64,000 nucleotides of DNA. It comes from Aphrocallistes beatrix. Lineage: Eukaryota; Porifera; Hexactinellida; Sceptrulophora; Aphrocallistidae. The stretch spans positions 12,125,524 to 12,189,523 of the forward strand of contig OY725488.1 of the NCBI GenBank assembly GCA_963281255.1. Reading direction: 5' to 3'. The translations under genes and the position numbers were made by a program. Below are positions 21,301 through 32,200 of this stretch, piece by piece (the stretch's first letter is position 1; each line of letters begins with the position of its first letter). Under the pieces are notes generated by a model. It was not told the DNA's origin and did no database searches. It saw nothing but the letters and a program-made list of their open reading frames with translations.

Positions 21301-21788
21301 AAAATGCTGAGGGACTCAGATAGGTCGTTCATGTCGCTTGTGATAATTTTGTTGTCAACGCACAGCTTTAACATTTCCTTTGCGGCTTCGTTGCCCGTTA
21401 CACTCACTTTAGGATTACTGGTGGTTAGAATTTCCCATTGGCATGATGACATTTCGGAGGTTAACAATTCGACGAGGGATTTCACGGATTTTGGTTCCTC
21501 AGTGGTTGTCAATTGTTTGCGTCGTGGCGTGCTTAACCATTCTAATTGTCTAGCAGTTAGCAGTAACGTTTGGTCGCCCATCATTTCTAACGCATTGTCC
21601 AATCGATTCGGGTCGAACTGTTTCCAGTTCTTCAACGTGTTAATGAACAGCATCGGTTTACTTCGGATGTTTTCCCTCATTCGAGAGGGAATTTCCATTG
21701 CGTTTTCTAGTTTGTGTATTATGTCTGGCGTCAGTAAATCGTTGAGTTTGGTTAACGCACTCATCTGATGCTTTCCTTCTTCAGTCAT
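18387..21788 (-). CDS. NACHT-domain NLR-type receptor with C-terminal LRR-like region
   Basis: An uninterrupted 1133-codon ORF. Residues about 1-95 and 100-215 look like two helical death-fold-type segments (KLNDLLTPDIIHKLENAM; SLVELLTSEMSSCQWEIL), followed by a conserved-looking bridge with PIESVYTPLTVI (231-242). The NACHT NTPase has Walker A GNPGSGKS (299-306), Walker B LFIILDGVDEF (386-396) and a TSRPSAW sensor (424-430). The region after about 870 has LRR-like spacing (LKELHW, LISLQLFDCNFT, IKILRLSKSEL). NACHT proteins are cytosolic pattern sensors that oligomerise on activation. The start has context CAAAATGA. Just 3' of the TAA, CATTGAAG|GTAAGT (donor at about 18373) resembles a strong splice donor, so a 3' UTR intron or alternative C terminus is possible. 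Intron-free coding and the N-terminal type resemble sponge NLRs known to me. The gene lies opposite in strand to the talin exons on either side. Confidence 0.93.
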   Translation of the reverse strand: MTEEGKHQMSALTKLNDLLTPDIIHKLENAMEIPSRMRENIRSKPMLFINTLKNWKQFDPNRLDNALEMMGDQTLLLTARQLEWLSTPRRKQLTTTEEPKSVKSLVELLTSEMSSCQWEILTTSNPKVSVTGNEAAKEMLKLCVDNKIITSDMNDLSESLSILKRSDLADKVRRYTPIFQKMSKESFQEEISDALGLDTDVHNVDLKYCLKRYMKTHNKDVNVVLDEGSVPIESVYTPLTVIKVKPAEERVKEESGINEIDFLRNIHNRVHLQTVEVVDFESIVTTSPSSENSIWCLIGNPGSGKSFLCKHFAYLYGTHSLTNFSYALSIPCRSKEWHKLEEARHEAGNPVDEEFIVSWLALSMSFGAKWTKSLTQHLLRSDGDGLFIILDGVDEFTRNVPFETTLLCKILERRFLTFSTILVTSRPSAWSDLSFSHGSQFKISDNFQVLGFSPENRDLYFGKRMATVDKLNAVFKMFYRHEEIEQLALVPVNASLFTSLFNNSDSILTTTLSHIYTQLVVYIIRRQLSRMGLDEHSDVRELSKFHPGIRKCIRAIGKEANQGLFDRDLTSDKNIPLKIGDEILCSERLGLMHAHIKVVGFGHRVKVWTFQHLTIQEFMTALSICANSWTKQCFIVRYISSSVQYLSIYKMAIRFVSGILRQNAGRITPILCRHVIPKPLSLSEVPMIYKLGYSTELVDVSGWTEFTQSFLLLSTLISEMNCDSICEHFAYFKKQFSYPVYLDFEFTVSPNEWHCFIQSLRFVNEFNVISINTSFILSTQFNSLLPALSSCLLDYLALAFVEKDFESILSFTGPLSSATLPASTRISIDFVSCDLTACNDSQLLFPSTNQFSGSLELYESPMKHSMLANLTNQFRSLHNLYYMPKSNDSDWSLIHQLISDSPLNGLYIWDFHGFLPVTADSLSALSSLKELHWDTKQDCYEALQYLHRLSSITYLRLTSASYPSPNPSYPDSISRLISENATSLREISLLALNRIGFDSWYSCLDLVSICSNLISLQLFDCNFTPDDMSCWYRALTVMKSLVYMRLRYTPLQDSGMLVLCHSLNYHPAIRYLWIQRCELSSNSCLPLKYLILTPPHIKILRLSKSELSSPDPEQLELLEQSAEQCSIKIVCDD

Positions 21789-23041
21789 TTTGGTCTATGA
21801 AAAAGGACTCAATAAATCCAGGCTGGGATTTGGTCAGGTTTTGTTTTAGGTTGAGGACTTGTTGCAATTCTGCTTAACTGTGGTGTCAATCAAGGGCAGA
21901 TTTCTTATGAAAATATCCAAATTTTATGTTATATAGTTAAAACTAAAAAAATTCGGTCGAGACTGTGAGTGCAGTTCTATCAATGACTCGTCGGACACGG
22001 AAATGTGATATTTGAAATATACATAATGAATACCATATAGTAATCAAAGAGATCTCGCTTGATTAATTTATTTACATTATAGAGTATTTCTATAATTGCG
22101 TTTTAAAATCTTTTTTCATCTCAATAAATCAGATTTCAAATTTAGGGTGAAATCATGGGAATGCCTAATTTCCGGGATGGGAATTTTTTGCCATAGCGAG
22201 TTCAACTTTACCCCTCAAAATCTTTCAAAGAATCCGCCACGGGTATCAACCAAAAAACTATGAACTTGACCACCAAAAACTATTTCGTGGTCTAACTCCC
22301 AAAAATCGTGGTGTAATATTTATGTCAAGATTAAGCTACACTTCAAGAAAACGAATAAATTTGATACAGTATTTAATAGTAAGAATGAGGCATCACTTAC
22401 TTGAAAATGTTAATTGATAGTTAGAACGTGTGAGATAGCTGATCAATGATGATAAGCTGAATCTATAAATAGAAACAATTCACAAAATTATAATCAGACA
22501 GAATATGGTAGAAGTATTTGTGTAGAATGAGATGAGAATATTTGAAGGAGTTCAAATTGTATTATTCACACTTTCAATGCAACCTCTATTATTAAAGTTG
22601 CATTGTAGATTAGACAAACAGTGATACTAAAATAAAGTGAATAAATTCTATTTTGAAACAAGTTCAATGGAGCATCTAGAATTGTGAAGTTGAACCAGCA
22701 AAAATAATGACGCACTCCGTTCATTGCACTCTTTTCGATTAGTATTATTATGTACAGTGATAGGTCAATCATTATAGACACATTATTCAGTCAAATAGCA
22801 TATCCACTATCTACAAGTGTGGAACGATTATTGGTAATATCATTATCGAGGTTAATTGTGTGAAGTACTTTTATATTAAAAGTACCTACTATTATTCCTC
22901 ACTTAGTTGCAATCTCACTTCTAGAGGTACATTTGTATGTAAGTGACATAATTGTCTCGGAAACAAGCATTTATATTCAAATCTTCACTCACAGAGACCC
23001 AATAGTGGAAGTTGAGATATTTTAATGTATTTAAGTAAATA

Positions 23042-23747
23042 CAGTGAAACCGTTATTTTTACTATTTCTTTTCAGATCAACATAATAAGAATAAACCGAA
23101 TTAAGGATTTACTTGCTACTTACTACCTTTTGATTATTTTGGAGGAAAATAAAAGGTAGTAAGCATAATTCAGGATGGCGAGCAGAAAAAAGTAGCAAGT
23201 AAATTTCCGGGACACCTTGAGAAACTGGACATAGTTAAATCAGGAAAATTCTGATCCTAAAATCAACTCAAATATTTCTGAAAATCGCTCGATGCACACT
23301 CGTTTCTATCTTACACTACACGATCAATAATTTCTTCTCCTCACGCGAACTAAAAATGCCTGACAAAAAAATAGTTAGCAAGTAAAAAGTAGTGAGTAAT
23401 AAAACTAAATCTAAAATAGAGGAAAGAATAAAGTAGCAAAAATAACGGTTGGCAAAAAAACTTCCGTACAACTTTTCTTTTGAAGTTCTGGAATCCCTGA
23501 ACCGAACTAAGGATAAACCGATTATAAGAATAAACTGCGAGTAAAAGAAAAGCGATGGAATGTGCTAGTAAACCTGGAATTTCTTACACTATAGATAGAA
23601 AGAATAAACCGATTAGTAGGGATAACCCTGGGAGAAGAAAAACGATGAAAATTAGTTATTAAAACGAATTGATTAATATCTGCAGGGAGAATTAGTAAGA
23701 ATAAACCGATAGAAAGGATAAAGGTAGAAGAAAAAACGTTTCGACTG
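23042..23747. mobile_element. 706-bp TA-flanked non-autonomous element
   Basis: Left end CAGTGAAACCGTTATTTTT and right end AAAACGTTTCGACTG are imperfect inverted repeats with TA outside each. Inside are at least four copies of a GAATAAACCGA-type motif and an inverted pair TTTACTTGCTACTT / AAAGTAGCAAGTAAA (23106-23204). No transposase ORF. The surrounding 21789-23041 and 23748-24056 hold nothing recognisable. Confidence 0.7.
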
Positions 23748-24056
23748 TATATGCTTACAGCAAATTAAAATATTATACTTTTCCACCTAAAACTCTATCG
23801 ACCGATTTTACCTCAAACATTCAGAGAGACCTTGATATTAAAGGTTTCAATATAAATTGTAATAGAGCACAAAATCCTTTGATTTTCTAGCTGGACGTAA
23901 AGCTCAATATAAATTCAAAAACATTTTGTTTAGTCAAAGTATTCCACGAAAACTCGCGCCAATTTTAAGAAATTTTTTTTTAACGTAATTATTTATAATA
24001 AGAAATAGAATTAAATAAGGATATTAAACGAACTAACCAAAGACGCTCTTTTAATA

Positions 24057-24230
24057 CAGTCAGACTCGATTATTATGAAGTACCAGGGGAGCAAATAATG
24101 TGTAGATAATAGAGACACTTTATAACGAACTTATTCAACACACAGTCTATGTGCATAATTTAGCTGGCACAGAAGATCAATTCTGAAAAAGGTTCATACT
24201 AGGCGAGTTCATAACAAGCGACCCTGACTG
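24057..24230. mobile_element. TA-flanked MITE family C, diverged
   Basis: The 174-bp copy starts CAGTCAGACTCGATTATTAT and ends CAAGCGACCCTGACTG, TA on both sides. It is less similar to the other copies than 7417-7584 is to 28895-29063. Confidence 0.8.
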
Positions 24231-25985
24231 TAAAATAAACATAATTCTGATGGAAAATGTGATATTCTAATTTATTAAAGAATAGTGTCGAAGTGTTGCG
24301 AATTTGGCTACAATTCCAAGCGAATTCATGACTGTTATAAGAAATTCCCTTAATTTACTTCTTAAACCTTCATAATATCATTCTTAAAATTAACTGGCAA
24401 TCTTCGGTTGAACAATGTTAACTTCAAAGTTTGTCACATACGATTAATTAAATAAAATGTGTTACAGAGACTCAGTTAAGAAACACAGTTCACTACACTA
24501 CAGTGGGTACTTGAGCTGATGGAATACTATAGCCAATTATATCGATACTCTGTGAACAGTGAGTTTGTGTATATCTATGGTTATCTTTCCCACATATAAT
24601 GTTTCACGAAGTTAATTGCTTCAACTATATCTATAAATATATAATAGCCATGACGATTACTATCAGTAAAGAAATCAATACGATATTCAGGATTAGTAGA
24701 ATAGAGAAACCTGAAACTTAAATATCCCTCATCCTATTCCACACTACTAAACACTACATTCAGTAATTCGGATGCAGTTCACAATTCCTTGTCTATTCTT
24801 AGAGAAATAAGTTTAGATGATTTAAGTGTATTTTTGCAAAAAAATGTTTAAAATGAGACTATAAATTTTTATCAAAATATACAGTTTAAAACCATCCAGA
24901 GCAGGAATTGTTGTATAATCGAGCTATTGTCAATTCTAGGTTCAAAACTTCGAATTTAAATAGAAACATCTGAATAGGATCAAGAAGAAATTCCTATAGC
25001 AACTGTGCACAGAATTAATTTCTGCATCCGATGATGACAAACATAATATGAATATTTTGGAATTATTAGCAGAAGAGATAAAGCAGCATAATTGTGTTGT
25101 AATATTCAGGATCGAAATCGTAAATTAACTTGGCTTGTCTATAAAACTTTACACTTTATGTCAAAATTTCATTAATCTCACAATTATATTTTCACCAAAA
25201 AATCCGATTTGAAAATATATAAAATCAAGTGCCACAAAGTATATAATATAAATAATTGATTTAAAAGTTTATATTAAATTTGATTCGGTAATAAGAAGAA
25301 ACGAGAAGATTTATGAAGATAGATCAGTTTTCTTTCTCACTACGAAATTATAGAAATAACTAAACTCACTTGTATCGTATTTGAATCTGTTAAATTCTTC
25401 TTGAAATTTGTTTGAGAAATCGTGTTTTTGGGTGTTCGAAAAGTTTGAATGATTTCGTGAAATTGCGAAAGTCTCGAAAGTTTGTGAGATTTTGTCTCGA
25501 AAAGTCTGGAATAGTTTCGTGGTTGCAGTGTTGCGAGGTTTGAAGATAATGAATCAGTATATTTCTCTATTTAAGTAAGATAGCTGTGATGAGTTCAATG
25601 CACTTTGTAAAGGCGAGATTTAGAATTAATTAGGTTTACAGGTTAGTGGTTCTTATGCAAATTCCTTGTCGAGTCATAACCACTAGTTAGTTACACGTCT
25701 CCAATAACAATATTGCTTTGATTATAATTCTAGAATTTTCTAGAAAATGGAGTAATCCAGCATGTCATCAGAGCACCTGGAGATATCTTGGCTAGAAGGA
25801 ATGCATGAATGGGATATTGTATGGAAGTAATTACCATGCAATTTATCTTTAATTCACCTAATTAGACTCGGAGAAATATTAAGAGATAAATTTGTTAATG
25901 AATCCAATGCTTTCCATTAAAAATCCACATTAGTAGAATTTGAATTGCATTTGTTATTTGGGAGAATTTCATTTGTTCATTACAG

Positions 25986-26072
25986 ATCCAAATCCCTATA
26001 AGCAATAAGATTGAGGTCAGAAGTTTAGTTCATAATAAAGAATGTTCATAATAAGGTACCCTGACTGTGTAT
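25986..26072. mobile_element. MITE family C, right-half fragment
   Basis: Only the GAGGTCAGAAGTTTAGTTCA through ACCCTGACTG half is recognisable; the left end is missing. 24231-25985 is AT-rich with no gene or element I can support. Confidence 0.65.
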
Positions 26073-26405
26073 GAATACCAGACTACGAATAAAGCACAGA
26101 ATTGTGAATATTTGTAAATAAACATAAGGTGCTGGATTCCACACACTAAGTTCTATAAGGGAGCTAGAGTCCTCAGGAACACGTGGACACATGGACAAGG
26201 TATCACACTTCATAACTGTGACTTAAGATTGTTGTTCCTGTACGTTCTAGTAGAAATTCCCATCAACACACTACATCACTACCAGTGACACAGAAATAGT
26301 AAATAATCCTAGTGTGCTCTCACAATAAAACAATATCCACAATATAAATTCTAACAGCTTTTAGGTAAATGAATGAAAAGATGTGTTAAGATTCTTCTGT
26401 CTGCT

Positions 26406-26530
26406 AATAACTCCTCAGCCATTTGCTGGGATGAGTCTCCTGACTTCCTCGTGGGATGTGAGCATAGAGATATCTGATTCTAGCGTCTTGAAGGTCTGAT
26501 GGTAGTTCTCTTTCTATCTAGCAGCTCATG
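26406..26530 (-). other. Exon-like coding stretch, unidentified
   Basis: Minus-strand frame with no stop for about 34 codons (KENYHQTFKTLESDIS, then MLTSHEEVRRLIPANG). It is preceded by a GAGCTGCTAG possible acceptor but ends without a GT donor, only a GC dinucleotide. Composition and codon use look coding compared with the AT-rich surroundings. The family is unknown; it could be an orphan exon of a gene otherwise absent here, or chance. Confidence 0.25.
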
Positions 26531-26765
26531 CTCAACTCTAAGAATTCTCAGATAGTTTCTTGTCAGTATTGGAAGATTTCTTCTTCAACGCGTTTAGAAC
26601 TTATTCCCAGCATCTCAATCTAAAAGATGCAAGGCATTTAGATAGAAATCCATTAGCTCTACACACTTCATGCATTGATCAAAGTACAATCATTAACAAA
26701 TTGGTGTTGTGGATAATTCAATGCAGCTCTTTTACTAGGAGATAGCTTACTTGATAGCTTGCAGG

Positions 26766-27460
26766 TCTGTTCGTTTCTAGAAATATTAACGTAGCGGTTT
26801 TCAACCTTTTTTGACTGTGGACATCCTATATCAATTTTCCTATATTCTGTGGACCCCTACTATTAACTGTAATACAAAATTTCGAATCCTGTGACCCCCT
26901 GATTCCTTCTGTGGACCACTAAGGGGTCCATGGACTCCAGGTTTGGAACCACTGTATTATCGAAACAAATTCACATAGCACAGACAAACAAATATTGCTT
27001 GTATTAAATCAAAATACTTTTCGCAATAGATTTGAATATATCAAATTAAAAATTGCAGAGAAATCAATTAGAAACTAATAATGTTAGATAAGTGCGAGAT
27101 ATAAACAAGACAAACAAATTCCATTGAGTTTAGTTGGAATTAATTAATCTCGTCGCGGGAACAACGAAATTAATTAATTAAAATTCCAACTAAACTCAAT
27201 GGAATTTGATTGTTCAGAGTTTAAACCAATTTCGATAACATCAAAATAGTACAGATCTAGGAAGGCTTGTCTGTTCGTTCCTAGGATATTTAACGGAACA
27301 AATTCACGTAATACAGACAAACCAGGCTTACTTGGTTTAATCAAAATTCTTCTCACCGCATATTTGAATATCCAATTTAAAATCTGCAGAGAAATCAATT
27401 GGAAACTAATTAATGCTGATTGAGTTTAGTTGGAATTCTTTAATCTCGTCGTAAACAACT
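26766..27460. repeat. Tandem duplication interrupted by a hAT MITE
   Basis: Two direct copies, about 26766-27150 and 27245-27460, share CTGTTCGTT, CAAATTCAC, CAGACAAAC and GCAGAGAAATCAATT. The first is interrupted at 26792. Between them lies a palindrome centred near 27165 with arms TAGTTGGAATTAATTAAT-like. No coding potential. Confidence 0.7.
26792..26954. mobile_element. hAT-type MITE, 8-bp TSD with one mismatch
   Basis: The 163-bp element runs from (T)AGCGGTTTTCAACC to GGAACCACTG, flanked by TATTAACG (26784-26791) and TATTATCG (26955-26962). The empty site survives in the tandem duplicate (ATATTTAACGGAAC), confirming the insertion. Confidence 0.85.
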
Positions 27461-27827
27461 GAGAAAAGAGGAAATAAAGAGATGTACACTACCAGAACAG
27501 TATTTGTACACTTCATTATTTCACACACAATTAATACTAAAATGGATCTATTCATGAAGGTCAAGACTGCCAAACGGTAGTTGATACAACTAATCGGATT
27601 TCAGATTCGAACTCTGCGCATTCGAATTCGTTTTTGTACTACTAGAATATATCATTTCTAATCAATCATTAATTCTCAGTTTTCAAATGATCAATCACAG
27701 CCACCGTACCACATATGTCCCTACTTACCATTATACATGATGGAGATGGATTAGGAATGGGAAAGAATTTAAGCCTATGGTATTCCCACATGTGGGTTTC
27801 TGTGGGTTTTTCTTTGGGTTTTATTAA

Positions 27828-28315
27828 AACAAGCGCGCTTCGCTTGCTTGCGCTGCGCGGCTGGCGGACACTTTGTGTCCGCCGGAGGCTCCCTTCGGTC
27901 GCCTGGAGGTGACATTGGTTAATTATAAGGGAGATATCATCTCTAAATATGTCCATCTTAACGTTTTAAAATCAATATCACTCGAAAAATCACCAAATTT
28001 GTCAATTTTTAAAATTTTGATGAGTAATGATGACGTCATAACAAAGTGATGAGTCATCATTTTTTGATGATAGTTGCATCATATGTGAGGCGTGTTATTA
28101 TACAGATTCTATTAAAATTTCAGCCTTCTATCTTCTATAATGACTGAGTTATGCTCGAATAACTGTGTAGCTTAACTTTTTAAAATGTGACAATGACGTC
28201 ATAATTCCATGATGAGTCAACATTTTCATCTGAGCTCAGAACTTAGTGGAGAAAAGACTCCCACATGCCAAAAATCAGTTTTTTGTGCCTGGCAGTTTCT
28301 TCAATCAATTCATTA
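27828..28315 (+). repeat. Long dispersed repeat with intact GC-rich head
   Basis: The best-preserved copy. The head runs GCGCGCTTCGCTTGC, GCGCTGCGCGGCTGG, then the hairpin GCGGACACTTTGTGTCCGC. The AT-rich body carries TGACGTCA twice and AGTGATGAGTCATCA. A TATA/CA microsatellite follows to about 28350. The head alone recurs without the body at many places in the window. Confidence 0.8.
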
Positions 28316-28542
28316 CAGATATATAGATATATATATACATACACACACAAACAAACATTAATCGAGTTTTAATAGTAAAGATTGCTATTGTGGTACAAAG
28401 TCACCCAGGTACAGATATATACACATTAATCGAGTTTTAATAGTAAGGATTCCTAGAGAATTCTAAATTTAACATGTGTTAACTGGTCCAAACATATCTA
28501 AACAAACGCAAACATATAGTTTCACATCTTCTCAATGCTTAG

Positions 28543-28707
28543 GGGCCAGTGAAATATCCTAGCTTCGACTGCCTGGAGACACTACTGGAGAGAAGCAATG
28601 TACTCAACGAGCCCGTTTCAGAAATCTCCACAAGTGCTAGTGAACCAATCTTTGTAGCCCTACAACAGGGGGAGGCAGATAACAAAGGACACTCTGTTAC
28701 TAACCTG
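28543..28707 (+). CDS. Exon resembling a later talin rod segment
   Basis: A clean 55-codon exon between a TGCTTAG acceptor and a CTG|GTATGT donor, phase 0 on both sides. The stretch SFDCLETLLERSNVLNEP aligns with a talin rod segment I remember as FGCLDSVMENSKVLGEAM: Phe, Cys-Leu, Glu, Ser, Val-Leu and Glu identical, most others conservative. GPV just before also matches an NPV there. It lies far (13 kb) downstream of talin exon 11, with roughly 300 expected residues absent between. It is phase-compatible with the next exon at 29257 (TRAF-like gene). It may be a displaced talin exon, part of a disrupted talin gene, or a 5' exon of the TRAF gene. Confidence 0.6.
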
Positions 28708-28894
28708 GTATGTTTGTTTGTATACAATTTCAGTTATTTATTACAATTTGACTGAAAACTGAGTTTAATACATTCCTTGACTAATATCCTACTCCGACTT
28801 ATGAAGCGGTCGCGTTCGCTGCTTTTGTATAGACAATCTAAGATGGTTCTATTTGTAGAAACACTTTGTCTAATAAAGATACTGATTATAAATA

Positions 28895-29063
28895 CAGTCA
28901 GGGTCCCTTAATATGAACATTCGTTTGTATGAACTAACCTCCTGGACCAAATTTCATTTTTTAGATAGGATCTGTATTAAATCAAGTTCGCTTAATATGA
29001 AGTATCTCTATTATGAACATATTTTTTGGTCCCCTGGTGGTTCACAATAAGCGACCCTGATTG
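28895..29063. mobile_element. TA-flanked MITE family C
   Basis: The 169-bp copy starts CAGTCAGGGTCCCTTAATAT and ends AAGCGACCCTGATTG, TA on both sides. It lies between the talin-like exon and the TRAF-like gene and is oriented opposite to the copy at 7417. A CTGTATTTCTCTGAATAATC scrap begins at about 29069, an end fragment of the family at 4348-4585. Confidence 0.87.
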
Positions 29064-29256
29064 TATACTGTATTTCTCTGAATAATCCCCGAGGGTTTCA
29101 TTACTACGAAATTATTCCAAACTCATTAGATATTCATCTTAATCCATAGTCCATATTGTACAAATTATAATTTTACCTCGCCAATATTCTTACGATTTCA
29201 AACTTTATATTCAACTTTACATTAGGCACTGGTTCCTTTTTCTATTTATTTTCCAG

Positions 29257-32200
29257 GCAGAGATGGACATTGGAATGGCCGGCGTTACGAGAGAAAGTCG
29301 ATCTATATCCACAGATTCGCACTATCTTGATACGGCTAGTACTAAGACATACAATGAAGTAGATTGTATACAGCAACTTCTATATATCGAAATAGAGAAA
29401 GGCGAATATGGCGGTTATAGACAGCATTTGTTAGCGAATAGGTTGAGTCAAGTGGAAGTAGATTTTTACACTTGCACAAAGTGTAATGGGTTATTGAGAA
29501 ACGCTTGCCTAGTCGGGACAGATCAGAATCTAGCCTGCGAAACGTGCGTAGTAGAAAGAGAAATATCTCAACCAATGATTAAATCAAGAAAGAAAATCCC
29601 AGAATTAGGTGCGAAATGTCCGTTGGTGAGTAGAGGATGTGTGTGGAAGGGAAATATCGGCGAAGTTGATGTACACTTAGATGAATGTAATGAATTAATT
29701 ATAAAATGCTTAAATGGATGCAAAGTTATTCTGAAGAGATCTGAACTGATAAATCATTGCGAAAACGAGTGTATAAATCGAAAAGTCAACTGTATTCATT
29801 GCAAGGCTGTGATGCTATACAAAGAAATAGACAACCATTTCACTACTTGTCGTGAGTTACCGTTACTCTGTCTTAACGAGTGTTTGCAAACCATTCCTCG
29901 CAAAGAAATGACCTCACACATCGAAAATAATTGTCCTAACACTTTAATTGATTGTCCCAATGAATGTGGATTGAAGTTGAAACGAATTATAATTTCAGAT
30001 CATTGTGAAAACGAATGCCAACTTCGAACAGTCATCTGTGAATATTGTGGAGTTACACTGCAATGTAAAGAATTAGAAAATCACCACAAATCCTGTCGAG
30101 AATTCCCATTAGTTTGTCCTAACCAATGTCTAGAATGTTTCATTCGCAGGGAAATGGAGTTACACCTTGAAAAGGAATGTCCCAACACGTTAGTATTCTG
30201 TGCGAATGGATGTGAATCCAAATTCAAACGGTCTGAACTTTTAGTTCACTGTGAGAAAGAATGTCAGCATCGAAACGTCAATTGTATTCATTGCAAGGCT
30301 GTGATGCTATACAAAGAAATAGACGATCATTTCACTACTTGTCTTGAGTTACCGTTACTCTGTCTTAACGAGTGTATGGAAACCTTTCCTCGCAAGGAAA
30401 TGGCCTCACACATTGAAAATAATTGTCCTAACACTTTAGTGCATTGTATTAATGAATGCGGTTTGAAAATGAAACGGAGCAAACTTTCGATTCACTGTGA
30501 AAACGAATGCCAGCATCGAACAGTCATCTGTGATTATTGTGGAACCACACTGCGATATATAGAATTAGAAAATCACCACAATGCCTGTCTAGAATTCCCA
30601 CTAGTCTGTCCTAACGAGTGTCAAAGACGAATGCGGAAAGAATTAGAGTCACACATCGAAGAAGAATGCCCTAAGACACTCATAGCATGTCCATATAAGG
30701 AAATGGGATGTGATGTATTACCAAACGATGTGAAGTACAGCAACACGAGAAAAATTTCGAATCTTATCACTTAGAAATAACTGTGTGTTATTCAAACAAA
30801 GTTACAAGTATGAAGGCAGATAATGACATAATTGTTGAAGAGTTAATTGGGAAAGTATCAGCTATGGAAATACAGCTTCAAAATAAGCAAAAGGAACATG
30901 AGGTATTGGCTAACAAAATTAAAAATATGGAAACTCAAATGAGAGAAAAAGACAGTGATAACGAACAATTTACTGAAGAAGTTGAAACTTTGAGGAATCT
31001 ACTTCAAGAATTATTTGAGGAATTGCCTGAAGACGAAAAAATAAGTTTCAAACCATTTGCAGAAGCAAAAGATATAGAATCAATACACCCTCGATCAAAA
31101 ACAGAATCGAATGTTGAGCCTTTAGGAGTATATAAGGTGAGATATAAATATTGATATTTACTAGGACAATGATGCATAATGGACTTTAATCTGGTATAGC
31201 AAGGCTATAGGAACCAGGTTTGGAGCAGAGTTGGAATTGAGTCGACTTTTCAGAACCCGACCGGATCCGAACTTAAATCAGACTCTAAACCCGAGCCCAA
31301 ATCAGTTCATGAACTAAAACTCAAACATATTTTATATACTCCTGCCTATCGGTTATTCTAAGTATAAACCATACTAAATAATAACATGTTTTTGAGAGTA
31401 TAGTAACTTCAGCTTTCATAGATAGGGATTTTGCATTGTCACTTACTAAAACTGCTGTTGATAGTAAAATATAATACAGACGGCAAACACTTAATGTGTG
31501 ATACCTGATTCAGTTTGACCCCAACCTAAACCTAAACCGGAATCCAACTCTGGTTTAAAGAGCTCTGTTAGGAACAAAAAAAAGTGGATGAAATCAGTCC
31601 GACCGTACAAAATGATGATTTAGGATAAAATTTATAAGTGATCCCTTTGGAACCGAGTTCGGTTATGAATATATTTGACAATATTTGACATTTGTTTAGA
31701 TTTCTTCCATACTTTTTGGTGGAAGACTAAAACTGGCAGAAGGAAGGAAAAAAGAGAAAATACCAAGGGATGAAGAAGCTGAAATTCTACCTATCATGAA
31801 AAAAGAGCATCTAAAAGTCGGATTTTTGAATAGATTTGGTGAGGAAACATACCAAGAGTGCAGCATAGCGAACACTTCGTGTCTGCGGGGACACCCTTTG
31901 GGCGCCTGGGACCTCATTGATAATAGAGCTTTTCCATATATAATAAACATGTCGGTCGACAGACATATAGTGCAGCCCCAGTAAGTGACTTGAGATATAA
32001 ATATCTTAATGCATTGGGACTACTCAATATATGAATTTCATAATATACTCACATTCTTACGTTCTTACGTGCTAACCGTCCCTTTTTTTGCGGGATGTCC
32101 CGCTTTTTTCACTCTTCTCCTGAGCTAATTTTGGCAAGTTTGGCCCGTTTTTACATGAAATCTCTTGAGTCCCGTTTTTTCGGATTCTGTGTATAATACT

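Noticed and set aside
27828-27912. GC-rich repeat as a tRNA-derived SINE
   Set aside because: No A-box or B-box, no cloverleaf and no poly-A or simple-repeat tail at the expected place.
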